From NCBI GenBank assembly GCA_009192285.1, contig WBVU01000021.1:124001-188000 (forward strand): DNA of 64,000 bases, given 5' to 3'. The notes beneath the pieces are model-generated. The model did no database searches. It was not told the DNA's origin and was given only the letters and a program-made list of their open reading frames with translations. Shown here piece after piece: positions 1 to 11,199 of the stretch (positions are counted from its first letter, which is position 1; each line of letters starts with the position of its first letter). The stretch is from Morchella semilibera. Lineage: Eukaryota; Ascomycota; Pezizomycetes; Pezizales; Morchellaceae. The position numbers and the translations under genes are program-made.

Positions 1-1582
1 TCACAAGGTACGTTTGGGCGGGGGGGCCTCCTACGGGTCGGACGCTGACGCGATACCTATAGGATGTCAGCGACCGGGGAATGTATGTTTCTGCTGAGAC
101 TCACTTAAAAGGGGGACGCGCTGGCAGTTCGTCCCCTCTATACATATTTCTAACCATCTCGAGAACAGCAGCAGGCCGATCCGCAGGTGGTACGTGATCG
201 AGGTCCAGCTGGCTGAGTTCGGGGTAGGTGCTCCTGAATACTGTGTGGTCAAGAACCTCGCCTGACGTATAGATCGCCAGTGCTAAATTCTTGAAGGGTT
301 CAAGGGCTGGCTGGGGCATGAGCAACTAAACACAATTTCATGTATATATTAGAAGCAACTTACGGGTTTCATCGGCGGGAGGCACAACGGCGGGGCACAC
401 TGCTTGCCATAAGGTGAAAAGACGGTCGGTGTTGCAGAGGTGGAGCCAGAAAACGGGATCAAAAGCAGCAACATCACTGTCGCTCTATAGTAACTGTCAG
501 GGATTTGCAGAGGAGGGGATGTTGATGCACTGTACCAAGTTTCCAGCCCCACCAATGGCTAGGCTTCCACTGTTGTGAATGCTTTCCAATGATGCCGGAA
601 GACGGCCGTTCCCGAGGTCGCTGAAGACATCTATATTGAACAATTCAAGAACGCTCTTGGCAGCACTGGCAACAATCGTTATTAGAAACATCTCAATTTG
701 CAAGGACCAGGAGTGATCGGTACATTGCAGTATATCTCCCCAGTCTTGAATTGACCGTCCAGACTGGGTCTGGTGATTCTGGCCAACGAACAGTATTGGC
801 CCTGTAATCCCCCTAGAGCGCCGGAGTGTTACTAGGACAACCTCCACTCAACCGTCATAGAATTACTTACCGGGAAATAATTTGGGTTAATACCGCCGAA
901 GTAGTAGCTAAAAAGTGGATTCAGGATGAGCTCCTCAGCCCCACTAGGCAAGGTAACCTGAATATTTTGCTCCCCGAAGACAGCTTTTGGCAAATCGGAA
1001 TCAAGCGCAAGATCGAGATACCTACCTTACCTTAGAATCATTGGCCATTCAAGGGTCTTAGGAGGCTGGTACTTACGGGACACGAAATGTGGGCAACAAA
1101 ATGTCGTATCTCTCTCTGAGAGTGCCATGACCTGCGGGGAAAGTCTCAACCACCTCCCTGACATTGTCATGAAGGACTTGCTATAGAGCTCAGGATATCA
1201 GTTCCTAGATACATTTATTATTTTGAAGAAGATTAGGCGCATGGCATACCTCAAACAGCGCGAGATATATGCGGTTCCAGGCTGGGCGCAGATTACTTGA
1301 GTGAGGACGGTACATGGGGGCCGGTGGGAGGTCAGGTCCATGCCCATCAGGGTCCCACTGGGTGAAGGGACGTCCATGGATCCCACAGATCTGGAACCAG
1401 GATTCGGGATTACCCATAGGTTTCAATTGCATACGCCTGAGACCGAGGATAAACATATTTCGGAGATGTCTATTTTGGAGGAATGTTCGAATTTCCTGAC
1501 GGACACTAAGGTCGCCGTCAACTCCGAGAATCATGACGGGCATATTGCTGGTGGGTAATCTCAAGAGAAGGTTATTTACCAA
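1..1582 (-). CDS. Tyrosinase-like protein, 5' part of gene, copper sites altered
   Basis: Eight exons can be read on the minus strand (about 1250-1582, 1077-1180, 871-1021, 724-812, 536-665, 364-484, 105-306, 1-56), all joined by GT-AG introns in phase; the gene runs off the left edge. The translated order follows the fungal tyrosinase (polyphenol oxidase) family: [71 protein letters not shown], then TYPEL. Family members oxidise phenols with two copper ions held by six histidines. Here the third CuA ligand (normally WHRPY) is Asn, the second CuB histidine (HN..H) is replaced, and the last CuB ligand (normally HHCN) is Leu, so copper binding is probably lost although the reading frame is kept. 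The start at 1582 is the first Met; MPVMILGV about 13 codons later is also possible. The family assignment is firm; inactivity is inference. Confidence 0.8.
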
Positions 1583-1624
1583 AGTTAGGCTGGTCCGGTG
1601 CTAAAGAGAAGAGGGCGAGCTGAC

Positions 1625-1632
1625 TATTTATA
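1625..1632 (-). promoter_or_regulatory. TATA-like box upstream of the tyrosinase-like gene
   Basis: TATAAATA reads on the minus strand about 43 bases before the proposed ATG at 1582. Spacing suits a short 5' leader; no other promoter element is evident. Confidence 0.4.
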
Positions 1633-1682
1633 ACCAAAGCCCCGCACTTATAAGTGGAAAAGCGGTTGTACAAGGCTAGTGG

Positions 1683-2140
1683 ATGAAAGTCTTGTTATCA
1701 AAGTTATCCCCCCCTCCCCCCTCAGCGGTGAATAGGATCACTCAACCCACGGGTTACCCAAGGAAATATTTGCTTGCTCCTCACCCAACCCGGCCCTGGC
1801 TGTTTAACGCGAAAAAAACACATCACCAGTTGCGGGGTTTGTTGGCAGGATTTGAACGTGCGGGGTGGAACCCACCACCAAAGATGAAGGCCCAGGCCTA
1901 TTCTACTCGCAAGTTCCTGACGTTTGTAAAAGGGGACCACTATTGCATGCCATACAAATACGCGCCAAGTCCAAAACTTACTATGGTATGCAATAGTGGC
2001 CCATTTCACAAACGCTAGCCCGGGTGACATGTTGGTATTTCCTGGAACAATCTTGGCTGCGAATGCCCTTGAACCAATTAGAGCATGGCAATCCAGCCAC
2101 TTTATGGCTGGAAATCACACCTTAGCCCCAATTCTGTAAT
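1683..2140. other. Intergenic, no gene recognised
   Basis: Contains a 111-codon open frame (1683-2018, plus strand) with no recognisable motif and a C-rich start. I treat it as chance. A stretch near 1848-1862 resembles a tRNA T-arm but has no acceptor stem. Confidence 0.3.
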
Positions 2141-2152
2141 ACCGCATTAATT

Positions 2153-2195
2153 AGTTGCGCTGCAGCAGGGGTCTTTTCCCTGCTGCAGCGCAACT
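2153..2195. repeat. Perfect 18-bp hairpin
   Basis: AGTTGCGCTGCAGCAGGG (2153-2170) is followed by a 7-base loop and its exact reverse complement (2178-2195). A third, imperfect copy of the arm lies at 2197-2212. It lies just outside the mariner element that starts at 2260. It may be the end of an older inverted-repeat element. Confidence 0.7.
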
Positions 2196-2347
2196 CCTGC
2201 TGCAACGCAACGAATCTTCTCAATTGGTGCGGCTTATGCCGCCTCCAATGCCGCCTATATACACGCTTACCAGCAAAAGAACCAGAAAATGCGTGCGCTA
2301 ATCCAAAATCTTGACAGGGGTTTTGGACCGGGGTTTGGCAGGGATCT

Positions 2348-2989
2348 TGTGAGGGAGTAACCCGACGCAAAGAGGAAGATGATAATGATGACGCAGAAGG
2401 ACCCGAGGGGCACAGCCAAAACGACGAGGAGACCGACGAAGACAAAGGCAACACCGAGCAGGCACAAGCACAGGCACCGGCAAAGGCAAAGGCAAAGGCA
2501 AAGGCAAAGGCACAAGGGCATAGGGCAGGGAGAGTGAGGACCAGATGGACCTCAACGAGAACAACGAGAGGTACCATGGGTTTCCTCCCTTGAGAGGACC
2601 GAGTTTTTGGTACGAAGAGTTATGGCTTAGGAATAGGAGTAGATTCCTATGTACCGAAATAACAGGAAGACGAGACAGAGAGAAAAGAAAGAAAGAAAAA
2701 ACTAAGGAAACTATCTATCCCCGCTATTTAACACACCTCCTCCACTAGTCCGCTATGACTCACACTTTCGCTTATAGAACCCCATAGAAACCCGTCGCTA
2801 CCACACCTCGTAATCCTCCCCACCATCTCCGTTATTCTACATTACCAATCCATCACGCCATCGAACCTCCCAGAACTCAATGACGACAACCTCCACCTCG
2901 CGCTCCCCGCTCTCGCTTAACATTACCCTAACAACCACAAGCATGCATCGCCTACCGAACTGTCGGACAGATGCCAAGACGCCGGGACA
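2348..2989 (+). repeat. Solo LTR, family A, copy 1
   Basis: Begins TGTGA and ends GGGACA with the 5-bp duplication GATCT on both sides (2343-2347 and 2990-2994). It shares end to end the structure of the other family-A copies: a GACGCAAAG..GATGA segment, a GCAAAG/GCACAAG low-complexity segment, then a CCAAGACGCCGGGACA end. No internal region or second LTR is adjacent, so it is a fossil solo LTR of an LTR retrotransposon. Confidence 0.75.
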
Positions 2990-3428
2990 GATCTGATATC
3001 AAATAGTATAATGCAAACGGGGACGAGTAGAGGAAATAAGAGATAAAAACACGCCTCAGCTGTGTAAAAAATCCGTAGAGCAAATTACTATTCCTCTATC
3101 AATGGCTCGGAAAATTCATGAAGTTTTTTATAAGCAACGATGCTATATCCATGCACTCCGATTCAGGGCTCATTGGACCTTTCAAAAAATCGCTAGTAAC
3201 CAAGGCCTAAATGTTAGCACAGTCTTTGCTATCTATCGGGGATCAGCAACTCCTAAGAAAAAGAAGGGAAGACCTTGCAAAATTGATACACCTACTCGTC
3301 AAGCTTTAGTTCAGAGAGCTACCCTTAATTCCGAGAATCGCCGCAAGCCCCTATTCCAAATCGCTTCTGAAGAAGGGGTGAACGCTAGCCCAGAGACGAT
3401 TAGGCGTGCATTTCTCAAAGAGGACTAT

Positions 3429-4688
3429 TATCCTGGCGTCTTGGCATCGGTCCCGAGAGTTTGGTAGTCGAAGCGCTGTTGTGATTGTTTAGGAATAGTT
3501 AAGCGAGGAGGAGGGTGTGCTAAGGGAGGTTGTCGTCATTAGATTCTAGGAGATTCGATGGCGTGATGGATTTGTAATATAATTAGTGGAAATGGTGGGG
3601 AGGTATACGAGGTTGTCCCGACGTCTTGGCATCGGTTCCGAGGACTTGGTAGTTGAAGCGCTGTTGTGTCTGTTAGGAATAGTTAAGCGAGGGAGCGGTG
3701 TGCTAAGGGAGGTTGTCGTCATAGGTTTCTAGGAGGCTCGATGGCGTGATGGATTGGTAATGTAAATAGCGAAGATGGTGTGAAGGAATAGGAGGTGTGG
3801 TAGCGATGGGTTTCTATGGGATTCTGTGAGCGGTGGGGTGAGTCATAGCGGACTAGTGGAGGAGGTATGTTAAATAGCGGGGATAGATGTTTTCTTTAGT
3901 TCTTTCTTTCTTTTCTCTCTGTCTCGTCTTCCTGTTATCTCAGTACATAGGAATCTACTCCTATTCCAAGCCATAGCCTCTCGTACCAAATACTTGATCC
4001 TCTGACAGAGGGGAAACTTCTAGCATCTCTCATCGTTCTCGTTGAGGCCGATCTGGTCCTCGCTTTCCCTGATCTGTGTCCCTGTGCCCTAGCCCTTGCC
4101 TTTGCCTTCGCCGGTGCCTGTGCTTGTGCCTGCCCGGTGTTGCCTTTGTCTTCGTCAGTCTCCTCGTCTCTAGACTGTGCTCCTCGGGTCCTTCTGCATC
4201 ATCATTGTCATCTTCTTCTTTGCGTCGGGTTACACCGTCACAGAGGTGTGGATGCGACGGGTTTCTGTGGGTTTCTATGAACTGATGTTTGAATCATAAG
4301 CGGACTGGTTGAGGAGTATTGTTAAACAGCGGGGATAGATATTTTCCTTAGTTCTTTCTTTTTTTTCTCTCTGTCTCGTCTTCCTGTTATTTCGGTATAT
4401 AGGAATCTACTCTTATTTCTAAGCCATAGCCTCTCGTACCAAAGACTCTGTCCTCCGAGAAAGAGGAATCTCATAGTATCCATTATCGTTCTCGTTGAGG
4501 CCCGTTCGGTCCTCACTTTTCCTGCCCGGTGCCCTTATCCTTGCCTTTGCCTTTGCCGGTGCCTGTGCTTGTGCCTGCCCGGTGTTGTACTTGTTTTTAT
4601 CGGTCTCCTCGTCGCGTATACTTTGCTCCTCGAGCCTATCTGCGTCATCATTGTCATCTTCTTCTTTGTGTCGGGTTACCCCGTCACA
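3429..4688 (-). repeat. Solo LTR, family A, copy 2, hosting copy 3
   Basis: Minus-orientation copy inserted in the mariner transposase gene. Flanks are ACTAT (3424-3428) and GCTAT (4689-4693), one mismatch apart. It carries a second, complete family-A LTR at 3614-4242, so LTR has inserted into LTR. Its more diverged ends and target duplication indicate that it is older than its guest. Confidence 0.7.
3614..4242 (-). repeat. Solo LTR, family A, copy 3, nested in copy 2
   Basis: Starts TGTCCCG and ends CCGTCACA with a perfect GAGGT duplication (3609-3613 and 4243-4247). Joining the flanks restores the family-A sequence seen in other copies, which confirms the insertion. Confidence 0.75.
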
Positions 4689-4722
4689 GCTATGTCTGCT
4701 GTGTAGCACGAAAGAAGGTGTA

Positions 4723-5841
4723 TGTCCCGGCGTCTTGGCATTTGTTCCGATAGTTCGGTAGGAAATGTATGGTTATGATTGTTAGGGTAATGTTAAGCGA
4801 GAGTGGGGAGCGTGAGGTGGAGGTTGTCGTCATTGAGTTCTAGGAGGTTCGATGGCGTGATGGATTGGCAATGTAGAATAGCGGAGATGGTGGGGAGGAT
4901 TATGAAGTGTGGTAGCGACGGGTTTCTATGAGGTTCTATAAGCGAAAGTGTGAGTCATAGCGGACTAGTGGAGGAGGTGTGTTAAATAGCGGGGATAGAT
5001 GTTTTCCTTAGTTCTTTCTTTCTTTTCTCTCTGTCTTGTCTTCCTGCTATCTCGATACATAGGAATCTACTCCTATTCCCAAGCCATAGCTCCACTGTTA
5101 CGGAGCGAAGCGAAGACAATGGAACAGAGAGCCAAGGTTCGCAACCGAGGCGGGACGAGAAGCGACGACGGAGACGAGAACGAGAATAAAGACTATGGGC
5201 GGGGACTATGGGCGAGGGCGACTATGGCTCGGCGAAGAGGTCACGTGTTTCTTGGTGATATACCAAGCGAGAATATTTATAGATACAATCGTATATTCCT
5301 AGAGACAAGACGAGACAAGACTAAAGACGAAACGAAACGAGGACCCTATATAGGAGAGTTGGTAACAGGAAGACGAAGTAGAGAAGAAAGAGAAAAGAAG
5401 CAGAAGAAGAAGAATCCATAACCGAATATATATACTAGCCCCTACCCTTGTCCGTAATGACTCATAACCCGTGTAACGGAACCCCATAGAAACCCGAAGA
5501 ACCCAAAAAAGAAACCCCAAACCGCAACCATTCCTAAATATCCTTCCTTCCCGTGTAGCCCGTGGTACGCCCGTGATATCCACGTACCCAAGATCCTGTC
5601 CTCTAAAGAGGAGAACCATAGTACCTCTCATCGTTCCCGTTGAGGTCCATTCGGTCCTCACTCTCCTCGCTCTGTGCTCTTGTGTCCTTATCCTTGCCTT
5701 TGCCTTCGCCGGCGTCTGTGCTTGTGCCTGCCCGGTGTTGTCTTTGTCTTCATCAGTCTTTTCGTCGCGTAGACTGTGCTCCTCGAGCCCTTCTGCGTCA
5801 TCATTGTCATCTCCTTCTTTGCGTCGGGTTATTCCGTCACA
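4723..5841 (-). repeat. Solo LTR, family A, copy 4, hosting a family-B LTR
   Basis: Starts TGTCCCGG and ends TCCGTCACA with a perfect GTGTA duplication (4718-4722 and 5842-5846). A 483-bp family-B LTR sits inside at 5096-5578. Joining the outer flanks restores mariner coding sequence. Confidence 0.75.
5096..5578 (+). repeat. Solo LTR-like repeat, family B, copy 1
   Basis: Begins TGTTACGGAG and ends GTGATA with a perfect TCCAC duplication (5091-5095 and 5579-5583). It shares ends and a purine-rich GACGA/GAAGC interior with 9189-9785. The 5-bp duplication and TG start fit an LTR retrotransposon; the TA end is unusual. It is younger than the family-A copy it interrupts. Confidence 0.7.
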
Positions 5842-6353
5842 GTGTACCTGACAGCTGCACATAAAATGAGACAGCTTTGAATTTGCCCGCAGCCATCAAA
5901 ACTGGACCATTACCGACTGGAGAAAGACAATTTGGACTGATGAGTTCTATATTTGTTGAGTGGTTCAGCCGGGAAGATCTACATTACACGCAAGATAGGA
6001 AATTCAATATAATATTTTAAATAACTAAAGAAATTACTGATTAATTTAACAGGCAAAGAAGAGGTTTTTAAGAAGGATTGCATCGTCCCAAAGTTTAAAA
6101 TGTCATATTCAATAATGATATGGGGAGCGATTGTAGGAGGCACCAAGTCTGAGTTAGTATTCCGGAATTTTTTTTTTTTTTTATAAAATCTAATTCAGTA
6201 GTTTCATACAGGCTAGTATTCTGGGACAGGTCAAATTGGGGCACTATTAATGCAGAAACCTATATCAAATGCATCCTACAACCTGCACTGCACCCTTTTT
6301 GGTTCCACAGTTGCTTGGATTTAGGAAGCCGGCTTTGGGTAATGGAGGATGGT

Positions 6354-7114
6354 TGTGACGGAGTAACCCGACGCAAAGAAGAAGATGACAATGATGACAC
6401 AGAAGGACTCGAGGAGCACAGTCTACGCAACGAGGAGACTGACGAAGACAGAGGCAACACCGGCCAGGCACAAGCAAAGGCAAAGACAAGAGCAAGGGCA
6501 CAGGAGCACAGAGCAGGGAGAGTGAGGACCGAATGGACCTCAATGGGAACGATGAGGAGTACTATGAGTTTCCTCTTGTCAGAGGAGTGAACCTTGGGTA
6601 CAAGAGGCTATGGCTTAGAAATAGGAGTAGATTCCTATGTACCGAGATAACAGGAAGACAAGACGAAGAGAAAAGAAAGAAAGAACTAAGGAAAACATCT
6701 GTCCCCGCTATTTAACACACCTCCTCCACTGATCCGCTATGACTCACACTTTTCACTCATAGAACCCCATAGAAACCCGTTACTACCACACCTAGTACAT
6801 CAGCAAGACTGCATTTGTCTCCTGATGTCTCCTGAGTCCCAGGAGACTCAAAAAATATTCGGAAGTCTCAGGAGACTTTCAGGAGACCCGGGAGACTGTT
6901 GGGAGACTCCAGTCACAAGTTGAGTTTGCTGATGTAATCCTCCCCACCATCTCCGCTATTCTACATTACCAATCCATCACGCCATCGAACCTCCTAGAAC
7001 CTAATGACGACAACCTCCAACTCGCGTTCCTTGCTCTCGCTTAACATTACCACAACAATCATAGCCATACATCACCTACCGGACTGTCGGGACAAATGCC
7101 AAGACGCCGGGACA
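6354..7114 (+). repeat. Solo LTR, family A, copy 5, hosting a MITE
   Basis: TGTGACGGAG ... CGGGACA with a perfect ATGGT duplication (6349-6353 and 7115-7119). It lies within the mariner transposase at the second catalytic motif and carries a 137-bp MITE at 6798-6934. Confidence 0.75.
6798..6934. mobile_element. MITE with CATCAGCAA termini, copy 1
   Basis: 137-bp element with inverted ends CATCAGCAAGACT / AGTTTGCTGATG flanked by TA on both sides. The same site in the LTR at 2348-2989 is empty, giving an exact before/after comparison. The interior is made of alternating GTCTCCTG and CAGGAGAC units, so it can fold at many points. A TA duplication suggests mobilisation by a Tc1/mariner-type transposase. 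Confidence 0.8.
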
Positions 7115-7502
7115 ATGGTGCACCGGCTCACAAAGCCAAAAGTACCCAAAAACAGCGAGATTGGTACAATATGCCCTCCCTTGACTGGTCAGCTAATTCC
7201 CCAGACTTAAATCCACTTGAAAATATTTAGGAATTGTTAAAGGGTAGATTGGGGGCAAGATATCCAAGACCTAATGGTAATGATGGGATGAAAGCTGCTA
7301 TTTTGCAAGACTGGGCAGCAATTACCCCACAGGAAATCCTAAAGTTCATTGATACAATGCCTGAGAGAATTGCTGCTGTTATTGCAAACGAAGGTGGTCA
7401 CACTGGCACTCATTGGTAGCTGTCAAGACTGTACCCTAGTAGCTGTTGAGGTCGCACCCATTGTTAGCCGTTATGGTGGAGGATTAGTTCTGATTTATTT
7501 TC

Positions 7503-8277
7503 TGTCCTGGCGTCTTGGCATCCATCAGCAAGACTTCATTTGTCTCCTGATGTCTCCTGAGTCTCAGAAGACTCAAAGAATATCCAGGAGTCTCAGGAGA
7601 CTCTCAGGAGACCCGGGAGACTGTTGGGAGACTCCAGTCACAAGTTGAGTTTGCTGATGAGTCTGTCCCAATAGTTCGATAGGTGATGCATGGTTATGAT
7701 TATTGTGGTAATGATAAGCGAGAATGGGGAATGCGAGTTGGAGGTTGTCGTCATTAGGTTCTAGGAGGTTCGATGGCGTGATGGATTGGTAATGCAGAAT
7801 AGTAAAGATGGTGGGAAGGATTACGAGGTGTGGTAGCGATGGGTTTCTATGGGGTTCTATGAGCGAAAGTATGAGTCATAGCGGACCAGTGGAGGAGGTG
7901 TGTTAAATAGCGGGGACAGATGTTTTCCTTAGTTCTTTCTTTCTTTTCTCTCTGTCTCGTCTTCCTGTTATCTCGGTACATAGGAATCTACTCCTATTTC
8001 TAAGCCATAGCTTCTCGTATCCAAGACTCGGTCCTCTCACAAGAGGAAACTCATAGTATCTATCCTCGTTCCCCGTTGAGGTCCATCTGGTGCTCACCTT
8101 ATCTGCTCTGCGCTCTTGTGCCCTTGCTCTTGCTCCTGCCTCCGCCTGTGCCTGTGCTTGTGCCTGGCTGGTGTCGCCTCTGTCTTCGTCAGTCCCCTCT
8201 TCGCGTAGACTGTGCTCCTTGAGCCCTTCTGCGTCATCATTGTCATCTTCTTCTTTGCGTCGGGTTACTCCGTCAAA
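7503..8277 (-). repeat. Solo LTR, family A, copy 6, hosting a MITE
   Basis: Begins TGTCCTGG; flanked by TTTTC on both sides (7498-7502 and 8278-8282). Inserted in the 3' non-coding end of the mariner element; includes a second copy of the 137-bp MITE at 7523-7659. Confidence 0.7.
7523..7659. mobile_element. MITE with CATCAGCAA termini, copy 2
   Basis: Same length (137 bp), ends and internal GTCTCCTG/CAGGAGAC units as 6798-6934, with only scattered differences, so both copies are fairly recent. The TA flanks are not preserved here. Confidence 0.75.
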
Positions 8278-8506
8278 TTTTCCGCTTTTTTCTTTCTCCG
8301 CTTACTCTATTATCTGTATCTACTGTATCAAACTCAAATTGCTATCAATTCCTCTCAGGCTTCATGAACAACTGAAGTTGATCGCACCCCAGTCCGAAAC
8401 CCCTGTCATGATTTTGGATCAGCACCCGCATTTTCTAGTTCTTTTGCTGGTAAGCGTGTACATACAATTATGTACCACCACCAATTCTCCAGCGGAAAGT
8501 CCCAAG

Positions 8507-8700
8507 AATGAGAAGTCCCAAGCCCACTCTACATGTAGGTTTTCATGTGATATGGAACTTTTAATCACAAGACTTGGAAGACATTTTGAGTCCCCAATAT
8601 TGAGCATTGCACTGTCAAGGTATTCCTAATCCCAGGTGTTTTCGTTTCTTGGGACTTTTCATTGGAATTTTCTACGGGCGGTGGCTAAAAGACTCTAATG
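8507..8700. repeat. Short inverted-repeat element (AAGTCCCAAG family), copy 1
   Basis: Inverted ends ATGAGAAGTCCCAAG (from 8508) and CTTGGGACTTTTCAT (to about 8665), followed by GGTGGCTAAAAGACTCTAAT. A clearly related copy lies at about 31395-31574. Non-coding; MITE-like. Exact ends are uncertain because AAGTCCCAAG is duplicated at the left. Confidence 0.55.
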
Positions 8701-8960
8701 CCAGTGCAACAGTGTTATTCTTACTAAATCACCCCTGTCGCCCCAGACAATCAGAGTCAAAACCCTTTTAAGCTGGCGATCATTGTAGTAGTACCGCAAA
8801 ATCTCAGTTTATACGGACGGTTGCCAAGGGTTGGGCTTGCAGGTAATCAACCCTTTTGGCCAATAATTGTGTTGATCTTTGCGGCTGGGGTTGTGGTGAT
8901 ATAGGAGTTGCGTGAGGTGTATTCCTAGCCTCTACAACAATCAACCCACGATACCCAACC

Positions 8961-11078
8961 ATGATGTCCACTAAAGATCCGCTGCAAAACCTTTCCAAAA
9001 AGAATAGAAAGAAGCCTGGTTCAAAGCCAAAACTCATCAGAGAGCGAATGCCACTTGATGTCTCAACCTTAAAACCTACAAGGAAAGTGCGAAGAATGTA
9101 CAGCCGTGAAACCAAAATCCGAGTTCTGAAATTTCACTTTCTTTATAAATTACCAGTGGAAGGAAGACTTGACCAGTACCGGACGCCTTGTTACGGAGCA
9201 ACACGGAGACAACAAACAAGAGGGCCGAGGTACACAACCGAGGCGAGAACAGGGACGAGGGCGCAAGCCGAGGACGAGAGAAATTAACCGAGAAGCAGAG
9301 TTGTAGGGCAGAGGGTCCAGATGGCCTCTCTGACGAAAACGTGGAGACGAAGATACCAGTAGACGACGCGGACTACGGTCATGGACTATGGACGAAGCGA
9401 GGCGAAGCGAAGCGAGACGAAGCGAGACGAAGCGAAGCGAGACAAGACGAGACGAGACGAGATACTATGGGAGACCCAAGGGGGTCTTGGCAGAGGCTAG
9501 GGTTATAACGTAGTATATTCAGAACTAAAGACACAAGGCGAAACGAAACTAAACCGTAGGGTTGATAACAGAAAGAACACGTAAGGAAAGAAAAGAGAAA
9601 GAAAAGAACAAAAGGAAGATCCGTAGCAACGTATATATACCCCTCCTAATCCCTGTACAATCATGACTCATAACATCGTGTAACGGAAACCCATAGAAAC
9701 TCCAAGAACCCAAAAGAAACCTCATATCCGAAAACCTATTCTCCAATATCCTCCTCCTCCGCGAAGTCCGTGGTACGCCGTGATACGCCTACACTTGCGG
9801 ATACCTCTAGTATGTTTTTGATTCCTGAGAGTACCGTGCAACAATGGACCAAACAGGAAGGTACTATTATACAGCAACACTCTGGCAGCTTTACAGCCGG
9901 TTCACAATCATTTGTTTGTAAATGGCCGGAAATAGAGGAGAAATTGTATAGTTTATTCTTAGCAAAGCGTGCTGAGGGAAAACTAGTGAGGAGAGGATGG
10001 TTTAGACGACATGCAAAAAGGCTATTTTTGGAGGCCTACCCAAATTCTTCCCTATTTGTTTTTTCCGCTGGTTGGTTCAACAAATTTCTTGTCCGTGACT
10101 ATATTTCAATCAGATTCACGACCAACAAAGCCCAAAAAATTCCTGATGATTACCGGAAATTGATTATCAACTGGTTAAGGTTCAACAGAAGGGTTTCACA
10201 GCGCCAGAACTTTTGGGAGAGAGTAGGACTCATGTGAGACATTGGGAGGTACCTCCTATCCAATATTGGTAATTTGGACGAAACACCTATACCATTCGAA
10301 TACCTTGACGGCAGAACCTACGATACAACTGGATTACGTACGATATGGGCAAAGACTGCTAAAAGTGGCTGGGATAAACGGCAGGCTTCTTTAATCTTAA
10401 TGGTATATGCAGACGGAATACCACGAGTAAAGCCTAAGATCGTCTTCCATAGAACTACAGGAGAGCAGATTCTTAAGAAGCAACAGCACCTATATGACTC
10501 AAGGGTTACGGTAGAGTTCAACAAAAACTGCCTACAACAATGAAAAAATATTTATCAAACAAATCGAAGAAGAGATAGCTCCTGCCTTCGAAGGCCGTCC
10601 CTCCCTTTTTGCAGTAGATGCAGCTGCATTTCACAAAAGCGAAAATGTTCTAGCAGTATTTAAAAAATATTTAATCACCCCATCCATAATCCCTAGCAGC
10701 TGTACCAGTCTTGTCCAACCTTTGGATGTATCTATCAATTTCCCTTTTAAGGAAATGTTACGAGAATGTGTGGAGGAATATATTGAAGAAGCAGAGAATA
10801 AGCCAGGTGGAAAAGCAAGTGGATTGTTGGGGATAGGCGTATCATGACAACTATTTGTGTTGGACGGATTTGGGAGAGATTCTGTACAGAAAAAAAAAGG
10901 GATCATAAAGCAGGCTTTCCGTAATTTGGGGTTATCCTTACCCTTAGATGGGAGTGGCGATCATGAGTTAAACATCAAAGGATTTACACACAAGGACTCG
11001 GAGTTGGAGATAGGAGACTGGTCAAAAGATTATGATAGTTCTGTAATGGTAGATCATAGACTTGTCAGTGAGGCAGAC
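8961..11078 (+). pseudogene. Pogo-type DDE transposase, interrupted and decayed
   Basis: Parts in order: a basic N-terminus with KKPGSKPK (8961-9188); after the solo LTR, a helix-turn-helix and CENP-B-like region with QQWTKQE and RGWFRRH..RL (9791-10236); the first catalytic block NLDETPIPFEY with KSGWDKRQ..LILMVYADG (10262-10540); the second aspartate in LFAVDAA.FHK and the third in SLVQPLDV (about 10600-10735); an acidic tail to 11078. The last nine codons and the stop lie beyond the Plavaka element at 22341-22370, in frame. A TGA near 10236, a frame change near 10540 and a TGA near 10846 disable it. The same family is common in fungi; its role was cut-and-paste transposition at TA. Confidence 0.75.
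9189..9785 (+). repeat. Solo LTR-like repeat, family B, copy 2
   Basis: 597 bp from TGTTACGGAG to GTGATA with a perfect CGCCT duplication (9184-9188 and 9786-9790). It interrupts the pogo transposase, whose codons read straight across once the repeat and one duplication are ignored. The interior is rich in GACGA/AGCGA purine repeats. Fossil LTR. Confidence 0.8.
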
Positions 11079-11199
11079 GCATCAGGAAAAAATGTGGCTG
11101 CGTCTTGTGGCGCCCAGGCGCCACAATTGGCACAAGACGTCAAAGACGTCAAAAACCAATTGCTTACCTGCATCCCCGCGCCCCGGCGCCGCAAGACGA

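Larger units (their letters stand above)
3102..7417 (+). pseudogene. Mariner transposase, split by solo LTRs
   Basis: The N-terminal part (3102-3428) encodes a helix-turn-helix DNA-binding region with W.FQKIASNQGLNVSTVF and a KKKKGRPCKI hinge. The middle part lies at 4689-4722 and 5842-6353 (W..DEF; MIWGAI). The C-terminal part lies at 7115-7417 and holds WSANSPDLNPLENI, the hallmark around the last DDE-type acidic residue, ending GGHTGTHW. The ..VMEDG / APAHKA motif of the second catalytic aspartate is cut precisely by the LTR at 6354-7114. Apart from the insertions, several in-frame stops and a frameshift-prone A/T tract near 6170 show long decay. The gene is non-functional. Confidence 0.8.
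2260..8460 (+). mobile_element. Tc1/mariner element enlarged by nested insertions
   Basis: Inverted terminal repeats of about 85 bp face each other at 2260-2345 and about 8380-8460; both begin TACACGCTTACCAGCAAAAG. The left end is preceded by TA, and the right end is followed by CA where TA would be expected. Inside are the separated parts of a mariner-type transposase. Subtracting five solo LTRs and their 5-bp duplications (2348-2989, 3429-4688, 4723-5841, 6354-7114, 7503-8277) leaves about 1.62 kb, a normal size for this superfamily. The element is therefore older than every insertion it carries. It no longer has a continuous transposase gene and cannot be autonomous. Confidence 0.85.

Noticed and set aside
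1840-1895. tRNA-like T-arm GGCAGGATTTGAAC
   Set aside because: No acceptor, D-arm or B-box-compatible partner; chance or very old relic.
2122-2577. Minus-strand frames rich in FAFAFA / CLCLCL
   Set aside because: They lie inside a solo LTR and result from GCAAAG/GCACAAG low-complexity DNA; the same shadow frames recur in every copy (4076, 4495, 5573, 6260, 8090).
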